From an uncultured Muribaculaceae bacterium (GTDB lineage Bacteria > Bacteroidota > Bacteroidia > Bacteroidales > Muribaculaceae): a stretch of DNA of 41,816 nt. The notes under the pieces are model-generated. The model saw only the letters and a program-made list of their open reading frames with translations. It did no database searches and was not told the origin of the DNA. Of the stretch, positions 24,566-33,279 are shown piece after piece. The position numbers and the translations under genes were made by a program. The stretch is from positions 1 to 41,816 of the forward strand of contig CAJTMY010000025.1 of the NCBI GenBank assembly GCA_910577355.1, read 5' to 3'. Within the stretch, counting starts at the first letter, position 1; the number at the start of each line of letters is the position of its first letter.

Positions 24566-25633
24566 TTATTGCGTCAGGAACACTCTCCAACTGCCTTCTT
24601 TGTCACCACGCTCAACGTATTTTTTAGAAATCAGTTGATCTAACAGTTTTTGAATGGCTGTAATGCTGATACCTGTTTCTTCTTGCATATCTGCCAGGGT
24701 CAGTGTCGGCAGTGTGCGCATGGCATTCAGGATTTTAGTATAATTAGGGGTACGAAACGTAATTCGTTCTCCATCATACCACCAGACGCTATCATTTTTC
24801 CCACTCACAAACAGCACATCGTTATATACCTCGGTAGCGACCAATTCGTTGAAATATTTAAGGAACGGGCGTATGTCTTTGATGTCGGCGTGTGCACCGT
24901 CGCCCGGTACAGGACCAACTTCGAGATCTGTCTGATGCAGTGCCTCCAAATATTCACTTTTCTTGCGACTACGAACAACTATCATAGGATAGTTATGCCG
25001 GGTCAGGATATAGTTCACCATAAGTCTGGCAATACGACCATTCCCATCTTCAAATGGATGAATTCGGATATAACGATAGTGGAACAATGCAGCCAATTCC
25101 ACGGGGGATAGTTTCCCTTCCCGCTCCGCATTGTTATACCAGTCCACCAAATCAGCCATAAGACTCGGAGTTTCTTCCGGTGAGGCATACTCAAAACGGT
25201 CACCATATCTCGTGATTACGCTATTAGGTCGTGTCTTATATTGTCCGGCATGTATAACATAACTTGTTTGGACTCCACCCGGTAAATTTCGATAAACGGT
25301 GTAATCCTCACGCAGTAGTGTTTTATGCAATGTACGAATAAAATTCTGCGTCAATGGAATTTCCTTCACAGCGGCCTCTTCGGTCATCATTCGCAGACCT
25401 ACGTTGCTTGCCGTCATCGCCTGAACATCTCGCACATCCGCCTCGCCGATTACCTTGCCGAAAAGCAGCAGTATTTCCGTCTGACCATAAGTAAGCGTAT
25501 TACCCTCGATGTGATTGCTATTGTAGTTGAAATCTACGGTAAAACGACGGCTAAGCCTCTCCCTATCTTTCTCGGATAGGGGCAGTATGTTTTGCCATGC
25601 AGCAAGTGCTTTCTTAATATTGAGATATTTCAT
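24566..25633 (-). CDS. Fic-domain protein (probable AMP-transferase) with N-terminal inhibitory motif
   Basis: The 355-residue product carries the Fic motif IHPFEDGNGRIARLM (about 189-203) with catalytic His, the Asp/Glu and the GNGR anion loop all intact, so it should transfer AMP (or another phosphate-containing group) from a nucleotide to a target protein. An inhibitory helix motif SNHIEGN (about 38-44) precedes the Fic core, as in class II Fic proteins, which self-inhibit through the Glu. A Fic N-terminal domain occupies roughly 1-90, and the last 50 residues or so (TLADMQEETGISITAIQKLLDQLI) form a winged helix-turn-helix. Target unknown. It stands alone, convergent with susD, with a palindrome at its promoter; the AT-rich sequence suggests horizontal acquisition. 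Confidence 0.92.
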   Translation of the reverse strand: MKYLNIKKALAAWQNILPLSEKDRERLSRRFTVDFNYNSNHIEGNTLTYGQTEILLLFGKVIGEADVRDVQAMTASNVGLRMMTEEAAVKEIPLTQNFIRTLHKTLLREDYTVYRNLPGGVQTSYVIHAGQYKTRPNSVITRYGDRFEYASPEETPSLMADLVDWYNNAEREGKLSPVELAALFHYRYIRIHPFEDGNGRIARLMVNYILTRHNYPMIVVRSRKKSEYLEALHQTDLEVGPVPGDGAHADIKDIRPFLKYFNELVATEVYNDVLFVSGKNDSVWWYDGERITFRTPNYTKILNAMRTLPTLTLADMQEETGISITAIQKLLDQLISKKYVERGDKEGSWRVFLTQ

Positions 25634-25646
25634 TCGGGGTCAGTAT

Positions 25647-25704
25647 TATCTTTGTGCAAAGATAGCAATAAATCCCCAAAAAGGTTATATCGGTATAACC
25701 TTTT
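25647..25704. promoter_or_regulatory. fic promoter with palindromic operator
   Basis: TATCTTTGTGCAAAGATA (25647-25664) places -7-like boxes on both strands; the minus-strand box (25657-25664) is about 24 bp before the fic start. Just upstream, AAAAGGTTATA-TCGG-TATAACCTTTT (25679-25704) is a perfect 11-bp-arm dyad covering the -33 position, a likely repressor site, perhaps for the Fic protein's own helix-turn-helix. Confidence 0.55.
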
Positions 25705-25737
25705 ATTGCAGTTTTGCTGGTCGTTCCAATCCGAAAC

Positions 25738-25824
25738 ATGATGGTCATGACAGCCGCCGGCGAATTCGCCTACCGCCGTGCCGACGGCATATATGTGGTG
25801 CCTGCGGCCACTCTCGCAAACTGA
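25738..25824 (+). pseudogene. Short coding-like remnant
   Basis: A 28-codon frame (MMVMTAAGEFAYRRADGIYVVP...) with composition like a real protein C-terminus lies between fic and porT, with an in-frame stop about 15 codons upstream. It may be the tail of a gene lost when fic entered. Family not identified; it could be chance. Confidence 0.2.
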
Positions 25825-25876
25825 CATCTTTTGCCCTGCGGGGCAATAACAGCCCGCTTGTCACGTTAATAATGTG

Positions 25877-26602
25877 ATGAAGAAGTCAATAATCATTTTC
25901 ACATTAATTATATCGATCGTATCGTCCTGCGCCCTGCCCGCCACAGCCCGACGCCTCAACGACAAGATCGAGAACCGCCCCTACGCCGACATGCGCCGCT
26001 GGCACCTCGGATTCTCCGTGGGCATGAACACCATGGACACCCGCTTCGCACACAACGGTTTCATCACCGACAGCGGCGAGGAATGGCGTGCCGAGCAGGT
26101 CAACTATCAGCCCGGATTCACCGTCACAGGCCTCGCCGCCCTGCGCCTCAACAACTATTTCTCGCTGCGATTCGCACCCGGCATGATGTTCGGCAGCCGC
26201 GACATCCGCTTCCTCGAACTCAACTCCGGCGCCGAAGAGAGCCAGAACATCAAATCGACCTACGTCACCCTGCCCCTCGACCTCAAGTTCGCCGCCATGC
26301 GCACCCGCAACGCCCGCCCATACATATTCGGCGGCGTGATGCCCGCGTTCGACGTATCCAAGAAGCGCAACGACATCCTCAAGCTCACCTCCGCCGACTT
26401 CTACATCTCGGTAGGCATAGGCTGCGACTTCTACCTGCCCTACTTCAAGCTCATCCCCGAGCTGCGCTTCAGCTTCGGACTGAGCGACATACTCACGCAC
26501 GACCGACCCGAGCTTGCCGACGACCCCGACCGGCTCAAATTCACAAGCTCGATAGCAAAGGCCACCTCCAAGATGGTAAGCCTCGTGTTCTACTTTGAAT
26601 GA
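25877..26602 (+). CDS. porT: PorT/SprT-like T9SS outer-membrane beta-barrel protein
   Basis: Translation from ATG 25877 (an in-frame GTG lies 3 bp upstream) gives 241 residues with a signal peptide and a barrel of about eight strands. Segments such as GFSVGMNTMDTRF, PGFTVTGLAALRLNNYFSLRFAPGMMFGSRDI, YVTLPLDLKFAAMRTRNARPYIFGG and FYLPYFKLIPELRFSFGL fit the PorT family, an outer-membrane component needed for T9SS secretion. Its stop overlaps the porP start (ATGA), so it heads the T9SS operon. I see no convincing promoter directly before it. Confidence 0.8.
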   Translation: MKKSIIIFTLIISIVSSCALPATARRLNDKIENRPYADMRRWHLGFSVGMNTMDTRFAHNGFITDSGEEWRAEQVNYQPGFTVTGLAALRLNNYFSLRFAPGMMFGSRDIRFLELNSGAEESQNIKSTYVTLPLDLKFAAMRTRNARPYIFGGVMPAFDVSKKRNDILKLTSADFYISVGIGCDFYLPYFKLIPELRFSFGLSDILTHDRPELADDPDRLKFTSSIAKATSKMVSLVFYFE

Positions 26603-27594
26603 CACCTATGAAGCACACCATACGACTCCTCACCATTACAGCCGCGCTGCTGTGGGCCGCATCAGGCCTCCGGGCACAGAACGACGCGCAGTTCTCGCAA
26701 TACTTCGAGATCCCCACGCTCTACAACCCCGCAGCCATCGGCCAGACCGACTTCATCCGCATACGCGGCGCAGGCCGCCTGCAATGGGTGGGCATCGACG
26801 GCGCCCCCCAGACCTTCATGCTCAGTGGCGACATGCCATTCAAGGCGCTCGGCAAGCGGTTCGGCACCGGCCTGGTGATGCAGCAGGAGAGCATCGGCCT
26901 CTACAATTCGCTAAACATCAATGCACAGATAGGATTCAAGCTCCGCAAATTCGGCGGCGAGTTCACCTTCGCCATTCAGCCCGGCATGTACGACCAGCGC
27001 TTCAAAGGCTCCGAAGTATTCATACCCGACGGCGACGACTACCATCAGGACACCGACGACGGCATGCCCACGACCGACCTCCACGGCACTGCCTTCGACC
27101 TCGGCGCCGGCATATGGTACAACCGCCCCCGGTGGTGGGTGGGCATATCCGGCACGCACCTCACCGCCCCCACCATCAGGATGGGCGGCGAGGACGGCGG
27201 ACAGACATCCGACGGCAATATTTACGAATTCAAGGCCGCACGCACGCTTTATTTTATGGCCGGAGGCAATATTCCGCTGAAAAACACGTTATTTGAATTA
27301 CTGCCGTCCGTGCTTGTCAAAAGCGATTTCACCTTCACGACAGCCGAGATCACTGCCCGCGCCCGCTACAACAAGTTCCTGAGCTTCGGCGTCGGATACC
27401 GCTACAACGACGCGGTATACGCCACAATAGCCGCCGAGATAAAGAACTTCTACGTGGGTTACAGCTACGATTACGCCACCTCGGGCATACACTCGGCATC
27501 ATCGGGCAGCCACGAGATTGTGGTGGGATACTCCCTCAAGCTCGACCTCGGCGAGAAGAACCGCAACCGGCACCGCAGCATACGAATCATGTAA
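26599..27594 (+). CDS. porP: PorP/SprF-family T9SS membrane protein
   Basis: The 331-residue product has a signal peptide ending in RAQ, then QFSQYFEIPTLYNPAAIGQTDFIRIRGAGRLQWVGIDGAPQTF, the typical PorP/SprF opening, and a beta-barrel ending in a basic tail. The family sits in the outer membrane and works with the PorK/PorN ring; in Flavobacterium related SprF proteins help secrete partner adhesins. The start at 26599 overlaps the porT stop; ATG 26608 is an equally good start that gives a cleaner signal peptide (MKHTIRLL). Second gene of the T9SS operon. Confidence 0.93.
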   Translation: MTPMKHTIRLLTITAALLWAASGLRAQNDAQFSQYFEIPTLYNPAAIGQTDFIRIRGAGRLQWVGIDGAPQTFMLSGDMPFKALGKRFGTGLVMQQESIGLYNSLNINAQIGFKLRKFGGEFTFAIQPGMYDQRFKGSEVFIPDGDDYHQDTDDGMPTTDLHGTAFDLGAGIWYNRPRWWVGISGTHLTAPTIRMGGEDGGQTSDGNIYEFKAARTLYFMAGGNIPLKNTLFELLPSVLVKSDFTFTTAEITARARYNKFLSFGVGYRYNDAVYATIAAEIKNFYVGYSYDYATSGIHSASSGSHEIVVGYSLKLDLGEKNRNRHRSIRIM

Positions 27595-27618
27595 ACTCCA
27601 AGCATTATCATACCGACT

Positions 27619-29082
27619 ATGACCAGCTTACTCAAATCTCTCCCCATATCCGCCCTGGCGGCATCGGCTCTGATGGCCGGCGCGCTCGCATCGTGCGCCG
27701 GAGGCGCCCGCTCGTCGGCCGGCGGCGAAGTCACAGGCGTGGGCGGCACTTCATGGGCCGAGCCCACCCCCTACGGCATGGTGCTCGTCGACCGCGGATC
27801 CATGAAAGTCGGCGTCAACAAGCCCGACTCGGCATGGAATCTCGCAGCCGACGCACGAGGAATCAGCGTCGACGGATTCTGGATGGACGAGACCGAGATC
27901 ACAAACGGCAAATACAAGCAGTTTGTGTTCTGGGTGCGCGACTCCATCATCCGCGAGCGCCTCGCCGACCCCGCATACGGCGGCAACGAGGAGTTCCGCA
28001 TCGAGGAAGACCGCGACGGCAACCCCGTCACCCCCCACCTCAACTGGAACAAGCCTATACCCTGGCGCAATCCCAACGAGGACGAGCAGCGCGCCATCGA
28101 GAGCCTCTACCGAACCAACCCCATCACCGGCGTCAAGGAGCTCGACGGCACTCAGCTCAACTACCGCTACGAGGTATACAACCACACCGAGGCAGCACGC
28201 CGCCGCAACCGTCTCGATCCGCGCCGCCGCGAGTACAACACCGACCGCCCCATCCCCACAGGCATGCCATCGATATCCAAGGACACCGCCTACATCAGCG
28301 AGGACGGCGAGATCATACGTCAGGTCATCAACCGGACCCTCAGCGGCGAGTACGACTTTCTCAACACATACATCGTAAACGTATATCCCGACACTACCGC
28401 CTGGATCAACGACTTCGAGAACGCCTACAACGAGCCATACGTGCGCATGTACTTCAGCCACGGCGGCTACACCGACTACCCCGTGGTGGGCGTGAGCTGG
28501 GAACAGGCCAACGCCTTCGCCAACTGGCGCACCGACTTCCTGCGCCGCTCGCTCGGCAAGGAGGGCGTATACATCGAGCCATACCGCCTCCCCACCGAGG
28601 CCGAATGGGAATACGCCGCACGCGCCGGCATCGACGAGAACATGTACCCCTGGGACGGCGACATCGCACTCAGCGAGGACAAAGGATGCTTCTATGCCAA
28701 CTTCAAGCCCGGCGAAGGCAACTTCGTGCGCGACGGACATATAATCACCTCCAAGGTAGGCACATACGCCCCCAACGACTTCGGCCTATACGACATGGCC
28801 GGCAACGTGAGCGAATGGACTTCCACAGCCTACACCGAGAGCGTCGGACGCCTCACAAGCGACCTCAACCCCGAATACCGCTACGACGCCGCACCCGACG
28901 ACCCCTACCGCATGAAGCGCAAGATAGTGCGCGGCGGCTCGTGGAAAGACGTCGCACACAACATCCGCTCCGACCTCCGCATGTGGGAATACCAGAACGA
29001 GCAGCGCTCCTACATAGGATTCCGCTGCGTACGCACACAGATAGGATTTGCCCGAGGCAACAAGCAGAAAAACAGCAAGTAA
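27619..29082 (+). CDS. gldK: GldK/PorK T9SS ring lipoprotein
   Basis: The 487-residue product has a lipoprotein signal with lipobox LASC and a formylglycine-generating-enzyme/sulfatase-modifying-like domain from about 60 on: GMVLVDRGSMKVG, VDGFWMDETEITNGKYKQFV, VGVSWEQANAFANW, LPTEAEWEYAARAG, YDMAGNVSEWTS and IVRGGSWKD. GldK/PorK uses this fold structurally, forming with GldN/PorN the periplasmic ring under the outer membrane. Gene order porP-gldK-gldL-gldM-gldN is the classic T9SS core. Confidence 0.97.
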   Translation: MTSLLKSLPISALAASALMAGALASCAGGARSSAGGEVTGVGGTSWAEPTPYGMVLVDRGSMKVGVNKPDSAWNLAADARGISVDGFWMDETEITNGKYKQFVFWVRDSIIRERLADPAYGGNEEFRIEEDRDGNPVTPHLNWNKPIPWRNPNEDEQRAIESLYRTNPITGVKELDGTQLNYRYEVYNHTEAARRRNRLDPRRREYNTDRPIPTGMPSISKDTAYISEDGEIIRQVINRTLSGEYDFLNTYIVNVYPDTTAWINDFENAYNEPYVRMYFSHGGYTDYPVVGVSWEQANAFANWRTDFLRRSLGKEGVYIEPYRLPTEAEWEYAARAGIDENMYPWDGDIALSEDKGCFYANFKPGEGNFVRDGHIITSKVGTYAPNDFGLYDMAGNVSEWTSTAYTESVGRLTSDLNPEYRYDAAPDDPYRMKRKIVRGGSWKDVAHNIRSDLRMWEYQNEQRSYIGFRCVRTQIGFARGNKQKNSK

Positions 29083-29118
29083 AACGACTCCTCCCCACCC
29101 CAACCACCATATATCGCA

Positions 29119-30036
29119 ATGGGAAAAGTACAGACCGTGCGCCGCGGCATCGGCGCATTCATATCAAGCGAGAAAGGACAGCGCTTCTTCAACTTCGCCT
29201 ACTCCATCGGCGCAGCCATCGTAATATGGGGCGCGCTGTTCAAGATATTGCACCTGCCCGGCGGCAACGCCCTGCTGTCGATAGGCATGGGCACCGAGGT
29301 ACTGATGTTCGTCCTCACGGCATTCGACCGTCCGCCCAAGGAATACAAGTGGGAAGACGTATTTCCGGTACTCGACAGCCGCAACCCCGACGACCGGCCT
29401 GAATTCGGTACCGGTGGCGGAGTTGTGATCGGCGGACAGCCCCTGTCGGCCGCTGCCGCGCGCGCCGCGGCTTCCACCCCCGCCGACAACCTCGTCCTCA
29501 ACCCCGACGGCATGCCCTCCGTGGCCGGCACCACACAGAACTATCTCGAGCAGATGGCATCCCTCGCATCCGAGATGCAGCACCTGCGCGCCTCCACCGA
29601 GGCACTCAACAAGGTAAGCGACACACTCCTCGCATCATATCAGGCCATCACCGAGAACTCCGAGAACATCACACGCTCCTCGCAGGGATACGTCGAGCAG
29701 ATGCAGGCCCTCAACCGCAACATCACCGGCCTCAACACCATCTACGAGATACAGCTCAAGAGCGTGTCGTCGCAGATCGACGCCATCGACCGCGTCAACC
29801 GCGGCATCAAGGACATCCGCGACATGTACGAGCGCAGCGCCTCGCAAAGCACCCGCTTCTGCGAGGAGACCGAGAAGATGGCACGTTACATGCAGCAGCT
29901 CAACCAGGTGTACGAGCGCATGATCACCGCAATGACCATCAACATGTACAACCCCATGATGGGAACGGGCGCAGCCGCTGCCCCTGCACCCGCCGCTCCG
30001 GCGCCCGAATCCGACAAGGGAAAAGAATCACTCTGA
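29119..30036 (+). CDS. gldL: GldL/PorL T9SS inner-membrane motor protein
   Basis: 305 residues. Two transmembrane helices near 26-46 and 51-69 (YSIGAAIVIWGALFKILHLPGG, LLSIGMGTEVLMFVLTAF) carry the conserved Glu60, the residue known to take part in proton flow in GldL/PorL. A cytoplasmic region with coiled-coil character follows (about 155-270), ending in an Ala/Pro-rich tail. With GldM it forms the proton-driven rotary motor that energises T9SS. Confidence 0.97.
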   Translation: MGKVQTVRRGIGAFISSEKGQRFFNFAYSIGAAIVIWGALFKILHLPGGNALLSIGMGTEVLMFVLTAFDRPPKEYKWEDVFPVLDSRNPDDRPEFGTGGGVVIGGQPLSAAAARAAASTPADNLVLNPDGMPSVAGTTQNYLEQMASLASEMQHLRASTEALNKVSDTLLASYQAITENSENITRSSQGYVEQMQALNRNITGLNTIYEIQLKSVSSQIDAIDRVNRGIKDIRDMYERSASQSTRFCEETEKMARYMQQLNQVYERMITAMTINMYNPMMGTGAAAAPAPAAPAPESDKGKESL

Positions 30037-30063
30037 AAAAGACCATTATAAGCATAATATAGA

Positions 30064-31629
30064 ATGGGAGCAAACAACACCAGACTTTCACCGCGACAGA
30101 AGATGATAAACCTCATGTATATCGTCCTCACAGCCATGCTCGCGCTGAACGTGTCGAGCGACGTCCTCGACGGCTTCACGCAGGTGCACGAAGGTCTGTC
30201 GCGCTCTAACGATAACGTGGGCAACCGCAACACCGCCATATACCGGCAGCTCGAGGCATTCGCCGAAACAAATCCCGACAAAGGCCGCCAATGGCTCGAC
30301 AAGGCATCGCAGGTACGCCTCGCCACCGCCGGAATGCTCGCCACGGTCGACTCGCTCAAGATCGAGATCGTAAAGAAGGCCGACGGCGACGAGGGCGACC
30401 CCGACAATATCCTTAACCGCGACGATCTCGAGGCCGCGGCGGTGGTGATGCTCGCCCCCGGCAATCCCCGCGGCGAATATCTGCGCCGGCGCGTCGACGC
30501 CTACCGCGAATACATCTGTGGATTCATGCCCGACTCGATCAAGCGCGCCAACATATCGTCGATGCTCAGCACCGACCCCGTATTGCAACGGGGCACGCTC
30601 ACACCGCAGTCGTGGGAAGAATCGAAATTCGACCAACAACCCGTAGTGGCCGCCGTCACCCTCCTTACCAAGCTTCAGAACGACCTTCTTTACGCCGAGG
30701 GCGAGGCTCTGTCGACCATATACGCCCAGGTCGACGCCGGCGACGTCCGCGTCAACGAGCTCAACGCCTACGTCATGCCCCAGTCGCGAATGGTGATGCG
30801 CGGAGGCCGCTATTCGGCCAACATCGTCCTCGCTGCCGTCGACACCACAGCACGCCCGGCCGTATACGTGGGCGGCAAACCCCTCGGCAACGACATGGGC
30901 CTGTATGAACTTACCCCAACACAGACAGGCACATTCACCTACTCGGGCTATCTCGAAGTGGCGCACGGCGACGGCACCGTCACAAGCCACCCCTTCGAGT
31001 CGTCATACACCGTCATCGAGCCTATGGCCACCGTATCGGCCACCATGATGAACGTGCTCTACGCCGGCATCGACAACCCCGTGGGCATATCCGTGCCCGG
31101 CGTGGCCATGAGCGACATCTCGGCCACCATGACCAACGGCACCCTCACACGCTCGGGCGACCATTGGGTAGCACGCCCCGCCACTGTGGGCAAGGACGCC
31201 ACAGTCACAGTCACCGCCAACATGGACGGTCGCCAGATACAGATGGCACAGACCGTATTCCGCGTGCGCAAGCTGCCCGATCCCACCCCCTTCATCGCAT
31301 TCACCGACGCCAACGGCAACATCGACTCCTACCGCGGCGGCAAGCCGTTCGCCAAGACCCTCCTCATCAAGTCGCAGGGCCTTCAGGCGGCCATCGACGA
31401 CGGCCTGCTCGATACGCCCTTCAAGGTGCTCAGCTTCGAGACCGTGTTCTTCGACTCGATGGGCAACGCCATGCCCGAGACGAGCGACGGCGCCGACTTC
31501 TCGCAGCGGCAGCGCCAGGCCTTCCAGCGCCTGCAGCGAGGCAAGCGATTCTACATCTCGCGCATCAAAGCCGTGGGGCCCGACGGCATCACACGCGATC
31601 TTTCGCCTATGGAAGTAATCATCAACTGA
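30064..31629 (+). CDS. gldM: GldM/PorM T9SS motor and spacer protein
   Basis: 521 residues. An N-terminal cytoplasmic stub and a single transmembrane helix (MINLMYIVLTAMLALNVSSD, about 14-33) precede a long periplasmic region with the several domains of PorM/GldM. The helix packs in the GldL motor, and the periplasmic rod reaches the GldK/GldN ring. The start MGANNTRLSPRQKMINLMYI and the end PMEVIIN match the family. It lies 27 bp after gldL and 19 bp before gldN. Confidence 0.97.
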   Translation: MGANNTRLSPRQKMINLMYIVLTAMLALNVSSDVLDGFTQVHEGLSRSNDNVGNRNTAIYRQLEAFAETNPDKGRQWLDKASQVRLATAGMLATVDSLKIEIVKKADGDEGDPDNILNRDDLEAAAVVMLAPGNPRGEYLRRRVDAYREYICGFMPDSIKRANISSMLSTDPVLQRGTLTPQSWEESKFDQQPVVAAVTLLTKLQNDLLYAEGEALSTIYAQVDAGDVRVNELNAYVMPQSRMVMRGGRYSANIVLAAVDTTARPAVYVGGKPLGNDMGLYELTPTQTGTFTYSGYLEVAHGDGTVTSHPFESSYTVIEPMATVSATMMNVLYAGIDNPVGISVPGVAMSDISATMTNGTLTRSGDHWVARPATVGKDATVTVTANMDGRQIQMAQTVFRVRKLPDPTPFIAFTDANGNIDSYRGGKPFAKTLLIKSQGLQAAIDDGLLDTPFKVLSFETVFFDSMGNAMPETSDGADFSQRQRQAFQRLQRGKRFYISRIKAVGPDGITRDLSPMEVIIN

Positions 31630-31648
31630 CAATCCTCATCCACACGAT

Positions 31649-32770
31649 ATGAAAAGCATACGATATATACTCACAGCATTCACCGTAGCCGTGGCCGCAT
31701 TCTGCACCGTGGCACAGGACAGCTCGTCGTCGGCCTCGGCGCCCGTACGTCGCCGCGGCCCCCGCGACCGGCAGGAACAGCAGGCCGCGCCCGGCGTCAC
31801 CGAACGCATGCAGGACTTCTTCTCCTCCGACAACTCGTCGCTCAGCGACGCCGACATGCAGTGGATGCGGGTCATCTACCGTCAGCTCGACCTTGAGAAG
31901 GACGCCAACGCCCCCCTCTACTTCCCCGAGGAACCCGTCGACGGGCAGGAGAACCTATTCCGCATCATCATGCGCCTGCTCGCGGCCAATCAGCTCAAGG
32001 TATACGAATACCTCGACGGCCGCGAGATATTCTCCGAGAAATACGAATCCAAGGTCAAGGACATCCTCGACCGCTTCTACATCATCTACAACCCCGCAAA
32101 AGGCTCCACCGAGAAGAATCCTAAATTCGACATCGACGAAGCCGACGTACCCGCCAACGAAGTCCTGTCATACTATGTGATAGAGCGCTGGTCATACGAC
32201 ACCCGCAACAACCGCCTCAAGCCCGTCGTAGAGGCCATATGCCCAGTGCTGCACCGCGCCGGCGACTTCGGAGGCGAGGCTGTGCGTTACCCGATGTTCT
32301 GGGTCAAATACTCCGACCTCCGCCCCCATCTCGCCCAACAGACAATCTTCGTCAACGACGACAACAACCTGCCCACATGCACCTACGACGACTTCTTCAA
32401 CCTCACCATGTACGAGGGCGACATATACAAGACCCGCAACCTCAAGAACAAGTCGATGGCCCAGCTATACCCCGACCCCGACGACCGCAAGCGCGCGCAG
32501 GACTCCATACAGAACCGCCTCGACTCCTTCGAGAAGCGACTGTGGACTCCCACACGCGAGGAACTTCTGGCACAGGCCGAAGCCCGCGACGCACTCGAGG
32601 CCGGCAACGACTCCACCGCCGCCGAGGTGAAGGAAGCAAAGCCCGCACGCTCGTCGCGCGCCGCACGCGCCAACAACAAGCGCTCCAAGAAAAAACCCGC
32701 AAAGGTCAAGGAATCCCAGGCATCAAAATCCTCCTCCGCCACCAAGTCGGTACGCCGACGCAAGCGCTGA
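31649..32770 (+). CDS. gldN: GldN/PorN T9SS ring protein with basic C-terminal tail
   Basis: 373 residues: signal peptide (about 1-24), then the GldN domain (about 55-315) with PLYFPEE, NLFRIIMRLL, FDIDEADVPANEVLSYYVIERWSYD and PVLHRAGDFGGE. It pairs with GldK in the periplasmic ring. The last 55 residues or so are low-complexity and rich in Lys, Arg, Ser and Ala (KKKPAKVKESQASKSS...RRRKR), which may interact with peptidoglycan, nucleic acid or lipopolysaccharide; that is inference. Confidence 0.96.
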   Translation: MKSIRYILTAFTVAVAAFCTVAQDSSSSASAPVRRRGPRDRQEQQAAPGVTERMQDFFSSDNSSLSDADMQWMRVIYRQLDLEKDANAPLYFPEEPVDGQENLFRIIMRLLAANQLKVYEYLDGREIFSEKYESKVKDILDRFYIIYNPAKGSTEKNPKFDIDEADVPANEVLSYYVIERWSYDTRNNRLKPVVEAICPVLHRAGDFGGEAVRYPMFWVKYSDLRPHLAQQTIFVNDDNNLPTCTYDDFFNLTMYEGDIYKTRNLKNKSMAQLYPDPDDRKRAQDSIQNRLDSFEKRLWTPTREELLAQAEARDALEAGNDSTAAEVKEAKPARSSRAARANNKRSKKKPAKVKESQASKSSSATKSVRRRKR

Positions 32771-32793
32771 GCCACTCCTCATCTCCTCCTCAC

Positions 32794-33210
32794 ATGAAAA
32801 AATACATACTCCTCCTGCTCGTGGCGGCTCTCCTGCCGCTACGCGCGTATTCACAGACACTTCACACCGAAAGCTACAAAAGTACCCCAGAATGGCATAC
32901 ATATAAAGTATTGAGAGCCTGCGGATGGACATCTCTCGGCGTCGGAGTCACAGCAATGGGCGCCGGAGTGTTTTTGGGATTGGCAATAGCGAGCATAGAA
33001 GGCGGGAAAAAAGCATGGCCGGGAGCTGTGGTATTCAGCTCCGGCGCAGTCCTCACCGCCGCAAGCATACCGCTGCTCGTGACCGCCTACCGCTATCGCT
33101 CCAAGGCAAAGAAATCCTACATCAGCATCGGCGCCACCCGGCTCACCGCCCCCGACCTGTCCCCGACCTACGCCTCCACCCCCGCCCTGAGCCTCTCCAT
33201 CACATTCTAA
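32794..33210 (+). CDS. Small hypothetical membrane protein at the end of the T9SS operon
   Basis: 138 residues from ATG 32794: signal peptide MKKYILLLLVAALLPLRAYSQ, then two hydrophobic helices (about 48-70, 78-100) separated by a short basic loop, and a tail ending in SLSITF, an aromatic C-terminus common in outer-membrane proteins. It starts 23 bp after gldN in the same direction and is the last gene before the large palindrome at 33212. I do not recognise the family. The position suggests co-transcription with the T9SS genes; a functional link is inference. Confidence 0.75.
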   Translation: MKKYILLLLVAALLPLRAYSQTLHTESYKSTPEWHTYKVLRACGWTSLGVGVTAMGAGVFLGLAIASIEGGKKAWPGAVVFSSGAVLTAASIPLLVTAYRYRSKAKKSYISIGATRLTAPDLSPTYASTPALSLSITF

Positions 33211-33211
33211 A

Positions 33212-33275
33212 AGTAAAAAAATGAACAGAAAAATATAAAATTTATATTTTTCTGTTCATTTTTTTACTACCTTTG
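33212..33275 (+). promoter_or_regulatory. 57-bp perfect palindrome plus -7 box of the abiE operon
   Basis: Arms 33212-33239 and 33241-33268 are perfect reverse complements (28 bp, core TGAACAGAAAAATATAAA) around a single A. TACCTTTG (33268-33275) is a -7 box that touches the right arm and lies 5 bp before the GTG start. The palindrome can act as a rho-independent-type terminator for the T9SS operon (A and T tracts on both sides) and as the operator bound by AbiEi. Confidence 0.75.
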
Positions 33276-33279
33276 CGTC

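Noticed and set aside
32239..33210. A 323-codon plus-strand frame covering the end of gldN and the small membrane protein
   Set aside because: Only the last 138 codons, from 32794, are gene-like; the earlier part is Arg/Pro-rich shadow of gldN in another frame.
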